A stretch of DNA of 64,000 nt. Origin: Nostoc sp. NMS9. Its GTDB lineage: Bacteria; Cyanobacteriota; Cyanobacteriia; Cyanobacteriales; Nostocaceae. Position numbers and translations under genes: made by a program. Below the pieces are notes generated by a model, which saw only the letters and a program-made list of their open reading frames with translations, had not been told where the DNA came from and searched no databases. Shown piece after piece: positions 28,928 to 36,464 of the stretch; within the stretch, counting starts at the first letter, position 1, and each line of letters opens with the position of its first letter. The stretch lies in contig NZ_JABXKL010000017.1 of the NCBI RefSeq assembly GCF_017114995.1, positions 1 through 64,000 on the forward strand, written 5' to 3'.

Positions 28928-31003
28928 ATGACAGAGCGGGATATTCCAGACAGTTGGTCAAGAGCCAGTGGAAGAGAGCCAGATCAAAGCAAAAGATTAT
29001 CCCGAACAGAACAATTCGGTGAAACTCAGCCATTTGATGTCCCAGCTACTGGTTCTACCTCAAAGTCAGTGAAGCGGCGAAAAAAAAACCATACGAAAGG
29101 ATTACCTATAAATAGTCATTCAGAAGAAACTGCCCAACTCAATAGTACTTCTGGAAAATGGCCACGCTGGATGAAAAGCTGGACATTGTGGCTAGTACTA
29201 CTAATGTTGATTCCCGGCAGTGTAGGATTCTTGGCAATGGCAATGCTGCTAAAGTTGCCAGCTGCCCCTAATTGCCCATCGATTTTCTGGCCGCTAGCTA
29301 GTGCTTCTGTGCGGTTACATTGCGCTCAGTTAGCGGCTTCTAAGCAAACAGTGAACGACCTATTACAAGCGATCGCTCTGGTGAAGCAACTACCACAAAA
29401 TCACCCGTTGCATGGAGAAATCGATCGTTTTATCGAAGAATGGTCGCGGGATATTTTGAAGCTAGCCGATCAAAGTTTCCAAACTGGGAATTTAGAGGAA
29501 GCGATCGCTACTGCTCAGAAAATACCCGAAGATCTAGCAGCTTATAAATTAGTCAATGAACAAGTTGACAAATGGCAGTCGATTTGGTCAAAGGCTGAAG
29601 CCACATACAACGGTGCGATCGCCGAAGTAAAAGAACGGCGCTGGCAATCAGCATTCATGTTATCCGCTAAAATGCTGCGTGTAGACAATCAATACTGGGC
29701 GGGTACTAAATACGACCAATTGAATCGTCTAATTGCCACAGCACGAGAAGATGGCGATAAGTTAGGAAAAGCCGAAAGTTTAGCAAACAGCAAAGTAGTC
29801 GATAATTTATTAGAAGCGATCAAGTTAGCCGAGTCGATTGGGCAGGAAAGTTACATTTACCAAAAAGCTCAGGAAGCGATTCCGGCATTTGGACGCAAAA
29901 TGCTGGAATTGGCACAGGCGAAACTAGACAAGCAGGATGCGGATGAAGCGCTGAATATTGCTAGGCAAATACCGGAAAGTACGAAACTGCAAGGCGAAAC
30001 TGATGACTTTATTGCCATAGCTGACGCGAAAAGGAGTGCTTGGATCGGTAATGTTTCTGGTTTAGAGGCAGCGATCGCCCAAGCACAACAAATTGATCCT
30101 TCCAGACCAGTGTATAACGAAGCACAGCAACTAATTGCTCGTTGGCAGTTGGAAATTGAAGATGTTGCCCATCTGGAAAAAGCGAGAATATTGGCTAGCC
30201 AGGGAACAGTCCCTAATTTAACAGCAGCGATCGCCCAAGTACAGCTTATTCCTGCTAGTAACCCTAGAGGCGCAGAAGCTAGACAAGAGATAGGTCGCTG
30301 GAATTCCCAAGTGGAGACAATTGAAGACCAACCTTACTTAGACCGTGCCGAACAGATAGCAATATTCGACGATATTAACTCCTTGCAAGCTGCGATCGCC
30401 CAGGCCAGCGAAATTCGTAGAGGTCGTGCATTATATCCAGAGGCACGGAAAAAAATTCGTACTTGGGTAGGAAAGATTGAGCGAATTCAAGACCAACCTT
30501 ACTTAGATCAAGCACAAGAACTGGCCCAGAGTGGCAATCTCACCGCCGCCATTAGTACAGCTCAACAAATTGCCTCATCAGGAAGGGCGCTTTCACAAGA
30601 AGCACAAACTGCGATCAATGACTGGGAAGGGCAAATCCGCACTAGAGAAAACTGGAAAAAAGCCCAGGAAGTGGGGGCAGCTGGCACTCCAGAAGCCTTG
30701 GTTGAGGCAATACGACTGGCGGATCGAGTTTCAAACAATAGCATCTTACGTATGGATGCGAATCAGGCTATTGACCAATGGAGTCAGCAATTGTTAGAAA
30801 TAGCACGCACTCAAGGTCAGTCTGATATTGCTAGAGGCATTGACATTGCCAAATCAGTTCCACGCGGTAGTGCTGCTTACAGTGCAGCGCAAGAGCAAAT
30901 TAAGACTTGGCAGGAATTTCTCAATCCTCAACCTGAACCTCAGCCTTCGTCTGTGCCTGAATCTCTACCATTTCCCCGATCAACTACTATTAATGGTCAG
31001 TGA
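28928..31003 (+). CDS. Large helical-repeat membrane-anchored protein
   Basis: A 691-residue protein. The first 80 residues are polar and basic, then one membrane helix (about 84-108, WTLWLVLLMLIPGSVGFLAM). The rest is a run of helical repeats of about 45-55 residues with the core LxAAIAQAxxIxxxRxxYxEAxxxIxxW and ExAxxLA. At least eight such units are seen. The pattern suggests an elongated scaffold on the outer face of the membrane. Related cyanobacterial proteins are often labelled chromosome-segregation ATPase, but I see no Walker motif, so I do not use that name. Confidence 0.75.
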   Translation: MTERDIPDSWSRASGREPDQSKRLSRTEQFGETQPFDVPATGSTSKSVKRRKKNHTKGLPINSHSEETAQLNSTSGKWPRWMKSWTLWLVLLMLIPGSVGFLAMAMLLKLPAAPNCPSIFWPLASASVRLHCAQLAASKQTVNDLLQAIALVKQLPQNHPLHGEIDRFIEEWSRDILKLADQSFQTGNLEEAIATAQKIPEDLAAYKLVNEQVDKWQSIWSKAEATYNGAIAEVKERRWQSAFMLSAKMLRVDNQYWAGTKYDQLNRLIATAREDGDKLGKAESLANSKVVDNLLEAIKLAESIGQESYIYQKAQEAIPAFGRKMLELAQAKLDKQDADEALNIARQIPESTKLQGETDDFIAIADAKRSAWIGNVSGLEAAIAQAQQIDPSRPVYNEAQQLIARWQLEIEDVAHLEKARILASQGTVPNLTAAIAQVQLIPASNPRGAEARQEIGRWNSQVETIEDQPYLDRAEQIAIFDDINSLQAAIAQASEIRRGRALYPEARKKIRTWVGKIERIQDQPYLDQAQELAQSGNLTAAISTAQQIASSGRALSQEAQTAINDWEGQIRTRENWKKAQEVGAAGTPEALVEAIRLADRVSNNSILRMDANQAIDQWSQQLLEIARTQGQSDIARGIDIAKSVPRGSAAYSAAQEQIKTWQEFLNPQPEPQPSSVPESLPFPRSTTINGQ

Positions 31004-31113
31004 TTGTCTATATAGAGCAATTTTCAAGTCAATAGACCACAGTGTGGCTACTCACTAAGCATCTCAATATCGCCGATAGTGAGCAGTATTACTAATCTTT
31101 ATCCTCAGTAAGA

Positions 31114-31276
31114 GGTTGTTTGAAAAGTTGTAAAGTATATATACTCAAAATCTCTCTCCCAGCCTCTCCCCGAAAGGTTGAGAGGGTTTCAAACTCCATT
31201 TCCTACAAGAGAATGGGGGCGAGGAAGGGTTAGGTTTTCGAGGCTTAGATGTTACAAAAATACTTTTCAAACATCC
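31114..31276. mobile_element. MITE-like element (163 bp)
   Basis: GGTTGTTTGAAAAGT (31114-31128) and ACTTTTCAAACATCC (31262-31276) are inverted repeats with one mismatch in 15. The interior has no gene, only CCCCTCTCCCGAAAGG-type low-complexity sequence. No clear target duplication is visible. It lies between convergent genes. Confidence 0.5.
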
Positions 31277-31370
31277 TTTCAGACGTTAAGTTTTCTTACT
31301 GAAATAAGCACGAAGCTATGACTAGAGACAATCTAGGATTAAGCTCCTTAGCTTAACCTTAACCAAGCCT

Positions 31371-32882
31371 TCAATTCTTAACTGGGTTTCTGGCGAGCGG
31401 ATTGCTGCCAAATAGCTTGATGATGGTTTCAGCGAATTCTTTATTATCGTAAAACTCATGCATCAAAGTAATAGGTTGGGAATAAAGTTGATCGCTGGAG
31501 AAGATCGACTTCCAATCTAGTTGAGTGTTATTAACAACTCCAATATCTTTCATCTTTTTGAGGAATTCATAAGCAATTAACCCTTGACCAATTGCAGATG
31601 GATGAATCCCATCTAAACTAAATAGTCCACCTTGTCGTAGTCGTCCAGTTGTGTCTGCGTGGTAGTATTTTGTATTAACCTGGGGATAGGCAAACTTGAA
31701 TTCTTCTGGGAATTCATACTGCACTTGTCCAGCATTTCGCTTGAAGGCGATTTGTTGTAAAGCATTGGCAAGATCGACAATATGATAGCGTGGTTGCGGA
31801 TACTGACTGTTCCTACTCTTGACCAGTTCTTTGATTACTTTGTTGTATGTGCGAATACAGTCATCTATGTAGAGGGCATCTTGTAGCGTCAGGTATAAGG
31901 TTCCGGTCTTTCTAACCGTATCCTCTTCAAACGGGAAATAAGTGTAGTATTTATAGTAAACTGAAGGTTTATCCTCTCCCGGCACATCAATTTCAGTAGT
32001 TGAACCTACGCCTTTTGCCAATGGCGCAATAGTTACAAGCGGTACTGTCCCAATGAAGACATTCCAATTAGGGTTGGTGTTATTTTGCATGATTCCATCA
32101 ACCCGATTGAGCAATTCTCGATATTCAGCCTCGAAATCATTGGGATGCCACAGGTTCCATTGTTCTCTTACCTCACGGAATGATTTGGGATCTTGGCTTG
32201 GGTTGTTAAGAGTCTGATTTGGGTCATTGGGAGTTTGATTAATTTCTAAACCGATCACAGTTCCAAGCGCATTGTTTGCTCCTAACCAGAGAATTAAATT
32301 CTCAACTCCCCCAGAAGCAGTTGCATGATGGTTCAACCAATCAAGTTGGCTATAGTCGTCAAAAAGAGGATTTAAAGACGGGTTGAGAACTTTAAGTGCA
32401 GTTCGATAGAAGGCAGCATTGGGCAGAGTCAAGAAACCAGGCTTGCCATCTCCTTTATCGTTACTAAGTTTAATTTGATACTTGCAAACATTGGGTGTTA
32501 TCATCCAAGAATCAGCAATATCAAAGCCCTGAATTGCTACATTATGGAAGAATTCAATTCCTCCTGGATAAGGGTGTTCAGCACTACCTTCTCCCCGTTC
32601 AAAGAAATCTTCAGTTTCATCAAGTACAGTCTCAAGAGTTGGCAATATGGTCAGCCAATCTAGGGCGTTGATATCTGAGCCATATTTTTTCTCCAAACGT
32701 CGTAGAATCTTCTCAATATTGGCTGGTAGTCCGCCCAATAACCATTTAGGATAGAGATATTGAGTACCAACTGCTTGCCCCATTGACCTAGCAATCAAAG
32801 TCGAAAAACAAAGGTCTGTCCGGGCTGCTGCCAAAGACATAAAGCCTTGAGAAATACTGTCACCAATTGTAAAAAGCCTCAT
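31371..32882 (-). CDS. SGNH/GDSL-type hydrolase
   Basis: A 503-residue SGNH-fold hydrolase. The nucleophile block is FTIGDSIS at the extreme N-terminus (Ser 9), the oxyanion block is LWLGANNALG, and the Asp-His pair is DGIHPS (Asp 424, His 427). The family includes lipases and esterases; the substrate cannot be read. No signal peptide is seen because the GDS motif starts at residue 7. It is longer than typical 200-300-residue members, with an insert of about 200 residues between the motifs. Confidence 0.8.
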   Translation of the reverse strand: MRLFTIGDSISQGFMSLAAARTDLCFSTLIARSMGQAVGTQYLYPKWLLGGLPANIEKILRRLEKKYGSDINALDWLTILPTLETVLDETEDFFERGEGSAEHPYPGGIEFFHNVAIQGFDIADSWMITPNVCKYQIKLSNDKGDGKPGFLTLPNAAFYRTALKVLNPSLNPLFDDYSQLDWLNHHATASGGVENLILWLGANNALGTVIGLEINQTPNDPNQTLNNPSQDPKSFREVREQWNLWHPNDFEAEYRELLNRVDGIMQNNTNPNWNVFIGTVPLVTIAPLAKGVGSTTEIDVPGEDKPSVYYKYYTYFPFEEDTVRKTGTLYLTLQDALYIDDCIRTYNKVIKELVKSRNSQYPQPRYHIVDLANALQQIAFKRNAGQVQYEFPEEFKFAYPQVNTKYYHADTTGRLRQGGLFSLDGIHPSAIGQGLIAYEFLKKMKDIGVVNNTQLDWKSIFSSDQLYSQPITLMHEFYDNKEFAETIIKLFGSNPLARNPVKN

Positions 32883-33025
32883 TTAATACCTTTTAAATTA
32901 TTTATTTGCGTGTAAATACTAAAGCAAAAGTCTTAATTCCAAAAGTATATTCGGAATTTGACTATATTTTAATTTTAAAAAGCTTTAATTTACAGCGTTT
33001 TTCATGTAAATGAGGTACACACGTA

Positions 33026-33252
33026 GGGGCACAACAATGTTCATTGGTGTCAACTTAAGCTGAAACTCTTTTAAAACCTCGTTTCCAACCTCTGGCTGAA
33101 AATGCTGCTCCTGGTGGCTCTGCTGCCAGCAAGGGAGGCGGAGCCTCCTTGACGGCATTCCCAGTCGGAAACTGGGAACGAGACAATATCTAAAAGCTGG
33201 TTATAGGCTGGCTTTCACGTTAAGTTGACACCTATAAACAATGTTGTGCCCT
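33026..33252. mobile_element. MITE of 227 bp with 40-bp ends and TA target sites
   Basis: The left end begins GGGGCACAACAATGTTCATT and the right end, read in reverse, AGGGCACAACATTGTTTATA. The similarity runs for about 40 bases (about 34 identical), including GGTGTCAACTTAA. A TA dinucleotide flanks each side (33024-33025 and 33253-33254), as for IS630/Tc1-type elements. The interior holds two palindromes but no gene. A partial copy lies at 25628-25769. Confidence 0.75.
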
Positions 33253-33419
33253 TACAATCATCTGTACCTCACCTTGGCGTAGCCTCTCGTAGAGAAACTG
33301 CAATCTGCTGTATCTTTTTCAAGGATCGTATAGGGCGATGCGCTTAGGTTAAGAAAAATTACACTTACTGTCTTGAGTGTTAGCGAAGCCCAACATCATC
33401 CAATACACTTGGGTTAAGA

Positions 33420-33560
33420 AGAATAGTAGGTTGGGTTGAGCGTAAGCGTTACTCAACAAAGCCTTGATAATGTTGGGTTTCATTCCTCAAACGCCACTTG
33501 CTTTAAGCCGGGAAACCCGTCCAACGCAGTGGCTCCCCAACCTGCGCCAGTTTTAGTTTT
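33420..33560. repeat. TAGGTTGGGTT-type interspersed repeats
   Basis: TAGGTTGGGTTGAGCGTAAG and GTTGGGTTTCATTCC-type stretches, then a palindromic block ending GTGGCTCCCCAACC. A similar AACCCAACC block, in opposite orientation, lies at about 43013-43070. No gene is seen in 33253-33643. Confidence 0.5.
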
Positions 33561-33643
33561 TAGCCTTCAACTGAACCGTATTGCAACATAACCAAGGTAT
33601 TTGTTGGGCTTTCTTCAGGTGTGAGATGAAGCTTAAACTCTTT

Positions 33644-34522
33644 TTATTCCCCGATCGCTTCTCCCCATTCCTTAATGACTGAAAATAGTGATGAGTAATC
33701 ATCATCAGCAAATGACATTTTTACAGCTGTTTGCAAGATTTGCCGCACTCCTTTAATACTGCTGAGATCCAAACTTTGAGATTTTGCTTCCGAGATAAAT
33801 AATTCCGTATCTTTAAGTAAGTATTTTGTAGGGAAATTGGGATCGGCATAATTGCCATCTAACATCAGTTGTAGCTTTTTGTCAAAGATAGGTGCGTAGA
33901 AGGGACTGTCACGCAAGATTTGCATAAACACATCCACATCTACACCTTGACGCTGGACAAAAGCTAGACTCAGAGCAAAGCTAGTTGTTAGAGAAGCTAT
34001 TAGTTGATTTAGTGCCAATTTAAGCGCCGCCGCAGATCCCACAGGGCCGATAAGTAAAGGTTCTGTCCCAAAATTTTGGAGTAAGTTCAAGTGATGTTCA
34101 TATTGTTCTGGCTCGGCCCCTACCATAACACTCAATTTGCCAGCTTTTGCTTCTGGGATACCCCCTAATACGGGCGCTTCTAAATACTCACCACCACCCC
34201 CAACAACTGCATCTCTAATTTCCTGGCTTTCTGTGGGCGTAATTGTTCCCATTTGGATGATTGTGCGCCCTTTCAAAGTTTGCCAAGCAGTATCTGAAAG
34301 CAACACATTATAAATGGCTGGGGCATTAGTCAGCATGAGAATTACACACTCAGCAGCACGAATGGCGTGGCGGGGATGTGTAGCAATTTCAGCCCCAGCT
34401 GCTTGTAGTGGTGCTAATTTTTCTGGGGTACGATTGTAGACAACTAGCTGTATATCTGCGGCTAATAACCTTTGAGCCATTGGTAGTCCCATCAGTCCAA
34501 TTCCCAGAAATGCCACCTTCAT
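33644..34522 (-). CDS. NAD(P)-dependent oxidoreductase, 3-hydroxyisobutyrate dehydrogenase-like
   Basis: A 292-residue beta-hydroxyacid dehydrogenase. The Rossmann loop is FLGIGLMGLPMAQRL at the N-terminus, the substrate loop APVLGGIPEAKAGKLSVMVG, and the catalytic Lys lies in GSAAALKLALNQLIA. Members reduce or oxidise 3-hydroxyisobutyrate, tartronate semialdehyde or succinic semialdehyde; the sequence does not decide. Single-gene unit on the minus strand. Confidence 0.88.
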   Translation of the reverse strand: MKVAFLGIGLMGLPMAQRLLAADIQLVVYNRTPEKLAPLQAAGAEIATHPRHAIRAAECVILMLTNAPAIYNVLLSDTAWQTLKGRTIIQMGTITPTESQEIRDAVVGGGGEYLEAPVLGGIPEAKAGKLSVMVGAEPEQYEHHLNLLQNFGTEPLLIGPVGSAAALKLALNQLIASLTTSFALSLAFVQRQGVDVDVFMQILRDSPFYAPIFDKKLQLMLDGNYADPNFPTKYLLKDTELFISEAKSQSLDLSSIKGVRQILQTAVKMSFADDDYSSLFSVIKEWGEAIGE

Positions 34523-34741
34523 TTTTTACGTTCCTTTAATACAGCGTCACCGTAAGCGTTGCGTAAAGCTTTTGGCATAGCAACTCTTAGAGAGGCTGCA
34601 CCAACGCTTAGAGCGAGTTATCGAGCGTCATAGCCCATCGTGAACATCGCATTGTTTGATTCAAATTTAGTTGGGAAGTAGTTATTTGAAATTTAAGATA
34701 GAGTCCTAAATCCCAGTTTTCTTACTCCCTAACTCTGGCAA

Positions 34742-34837
34742 TCAACCACCGGCAGCAAAAGTCAACATAATTATCACTGAAAGTAAAATACCGGGGGTAA
34801 GTAGTGTTGCTAGCATTAACAGGTCATGAGTGGACAT
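34742..34837 (-). CDS. 31-residue predicted single-helix membrane protein
   Basis: The reading frame starts at ATG 34837 and gives MSTHDLLMLATLLTPGILLS followed by a second hydrophobic stretch ending FAAGG. Almost the whole peptide is one membrane helix. Cyanobacteria have many such small subunits in photosynthetic and NDH complexes, but this does not match the small Psa, Psb or Pet subunits I can recall. The ribosome site is weak. It is too short for a coding test. Confidence 0.42.
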   Translation of the reverse strand: MSTHDLLMLATLLTPGILLSVIIMLTFAAGG

Positions 34838-34947
34838 AATTATTACTTTGGTAGTGTGTTTAACTTTACAGTAATCACTGTTATGCTAGTCTAAATAAGA
34901 CTGATACTGCATTCTTAAATAGAGTTTTAACTTTTCTTTCTTTACGC

Positions 34948-36246
34948 TTACTCTGGCAGGGTCAATCCTTTTAATGGTTGAGAGATTTCTGTCTTGTCTA
35001 GACCTTTGCTCTGAATTAAGACTCCAAAGCCGCCGAGTCCTGTGGGATCTAGAAGTTGGTGTAGTGCATCCCGATGCTGTAGTAACTGCGAGAGAGGTTG
35101 CTTTTGATCGGAAAGGGCTGCAATACGATCGCCTAACCCTAATGCCATCAAAAATAATCCCTGCTGGATAAAACCAACATTCTTTAAGTTACACTTCTCA
35201 CCCCAGCGTTCTAAAGCTGTAAAGTCAACATGGGCAGTGATATCTTGTCGCCCAATATTAATATAGGGGTTGTCATGGAAACGATGATGGTAATAACACT
35301 GTAGTGTTCCCTGCGATCGCCTGGGATTATAGTAACGACTGGCGGGGTAGCCATAATCAATTGTTAACACATAGCCGCGCTGCAAGCGGTCTGCTACTAT
35401 ACTCAACCAGTCTAGAGCAGCTAAATTAATTTCACTACGATAGCCATCTGGATATGCACTTTGGGTCAAGTCAATTCCCAGTAAATCCAAATGTTCAGCT
35501 AGTTGGAGCGTTGAAGGTTCCCCTGTGACTTCCACAAATGATGGGCATGGGGGAGGCAGTGCGGTCTTGGGGTTTCCCCAAGTGGAGCAACTACCGTCAT
35601 GGGGGAGGCAGTGCGGTCTTGGGGTTTCCCCAAGTGGAGCAACTGCCGTCATGGGGCATGGGGCATTGGTTTCTTTGTCATTCTGATCTGTGGTTACATA
35701 AATTTCTCGGAGTTCTCCCGTTTCTAGGATGAATTGATGCACGGGGAACGCATCTACTAACTCATTAGAGAAAAAGCAACCTGCGATCGCATTTGGTGGT
35801 ATATCCTCAAATTTACACCAACGCACAGGGAAATCTTGCAAGCGTTGCTGCTGTTCTTGTCTTAAAGTTGGAGACTTTTCAATAATGATGTACTCCAGCG
35901 CGGTAAAAAAATCTGGGTAGTGTAGCTGATGATATTTAAGGATATGCAAAGCTAGCAATCCTTGGCCTGCTCCCATTTCTAGCAGAGAAAAGGGTACAGG
36001 TTTCCCTAGAATCTCCCACATTTGCAAAAATTGTTCTGCTAGTAACTCGCCAAAGTCAGAGCAAAGGTTGGGAGAAGTGAAAAAATCACCACCTTTAAAG
36101 CCAATTTTGAGTGCATCGCTGGAATAGTAGCCGTATTCAGGGTGGTATAGTGCCAGATCCATGAATTGGGCGAAAGTAATTCGTTGCTGGGGAGTAGTGG
36201 TAATGTGATTGGCGATCGCAGCACACAATGCTGGATTTGAATCCAT
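34948..36246 (-). CDS. MidA/NDUFAF7-like SAM-dependent methyltransferase with in-frame repeat insert
   Basis: A class I SAM methyltransferase of the group related to mitochondrial NDUFAF7, a complex I arginine methyltransferase. The motifs ITFAQFMDLALYHPEYGYY, LLEMGAGQGLLALHIL (SAM loop), FSNELVDAFPVHQF and LTIDYGYPASRYY are seen. I use the ATG at 36246 (MDSNPAL); upstream frame extension to 36309 adds a non-conserved stretch. About 45 residues in the middle (35543-35660) are translated from a 52-bp tandem repeat in two different frames and look foreign; see findings. About 432 residues. Confidence 0.87.
   Translation of the reverse strand: MDSNPALCAAIANHITTTPQQRITFAQFMDLALYHPEYGYYSSDALKIGFKGGDFFTSPNLCSDFGELLAEQFLQMWEILGKPVPFSLLEMGAGQGLLALHILKYHQLHYPDFFTALEYIIIEKSPTLRQEQQQRLQDFPVRWCKFEDIPPNAIAGCFFSNELVDAFPVHQFILETGELREIYVTTDQNDKETNAPCPMTAVAPLGETPRPHCLPHDGSCSTWGNPKTALPPPCPSFVEVTGEPSTLQLAEHLDLLGIDLTQSAYPDGYRSEINLAALDWLSIVADRLQRGYVLTIDYGYPASRYYNPRRSQGTLQCYYHHRFHDNPYINIGRQDITAHVDFTALERWGEKCNLKNVGFIQQGLFLMALGLGDRIAALSDQKQPLSQLLQHRDALHQLLDPTGLGGFGVLIQSKGLDKTEISQPLKGLTLPE
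35546..35666. repeat. 52-bp tandem repeat inside the MidA-like gene
   Basis: Two copies begin at 35546 and 35598, and a partial third at 35650. Each begins CATGGGGGAGGCAGTGCGGT and carries the palindrome TTGGGGTTTCCCCAA. The copies differ at one position (ACTACC versus ACTGCC). Because 52 is not a multiple of 3, each copy is read in a different frame, yet no stop arises. Confidence 0.85.
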
Positions 36247-36322
36247 AAATTTGAGGTTTGAGATTGGGGAATAGAGAAAAATAAATGAATTATGCATGAT
36301 GCAAAACAAAATTCATAATTCA

Positions 36323-36448
36323 TTATTTCCCTAATGGTCTACAAACCTCATGATATCGACCACTGTGGCATAAGCGCTGGCATTTATTGACAGACAAAAC
36401 TTGGGAAGTTTGCAGTTCGGTGCGATCGCCACCAAATGGTTCTGTCCC
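36323..36448 (-). CDS. Possible small Cys/His-rich peptide, start unclear
   Basis: This frame contains TSQVLSVNKCQRLCHSGRYH followed by EVCRPLGK and a stop at 36323-36325. The C-x3-C-H-x4-H-x2-C spacing looks like a small metal-binding site. No ATG, GTG or TTG start lies at the head of the frame; a TGA closes it at 36449. It may be the tail of a frameshifted gene, or it may start at an internal TTG. It is placed between the peroxidase and the methyltransferase on the same strand. Confidence 0.28.
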   Translation of the reverse strand, partial: GTEPFGGDRTELQTSQVLSVNKCQRLCHSGRYHEVCRPLGK

Positions 36449-36464
36449 TCATTACCTAAAATCC

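Noticed and set aside
28928..31003. Chromosome segregation ATPase label for the helical-repeat protein
   Set aside because: No Walker A or B motif is visible, so the ATPase name is unsupported.
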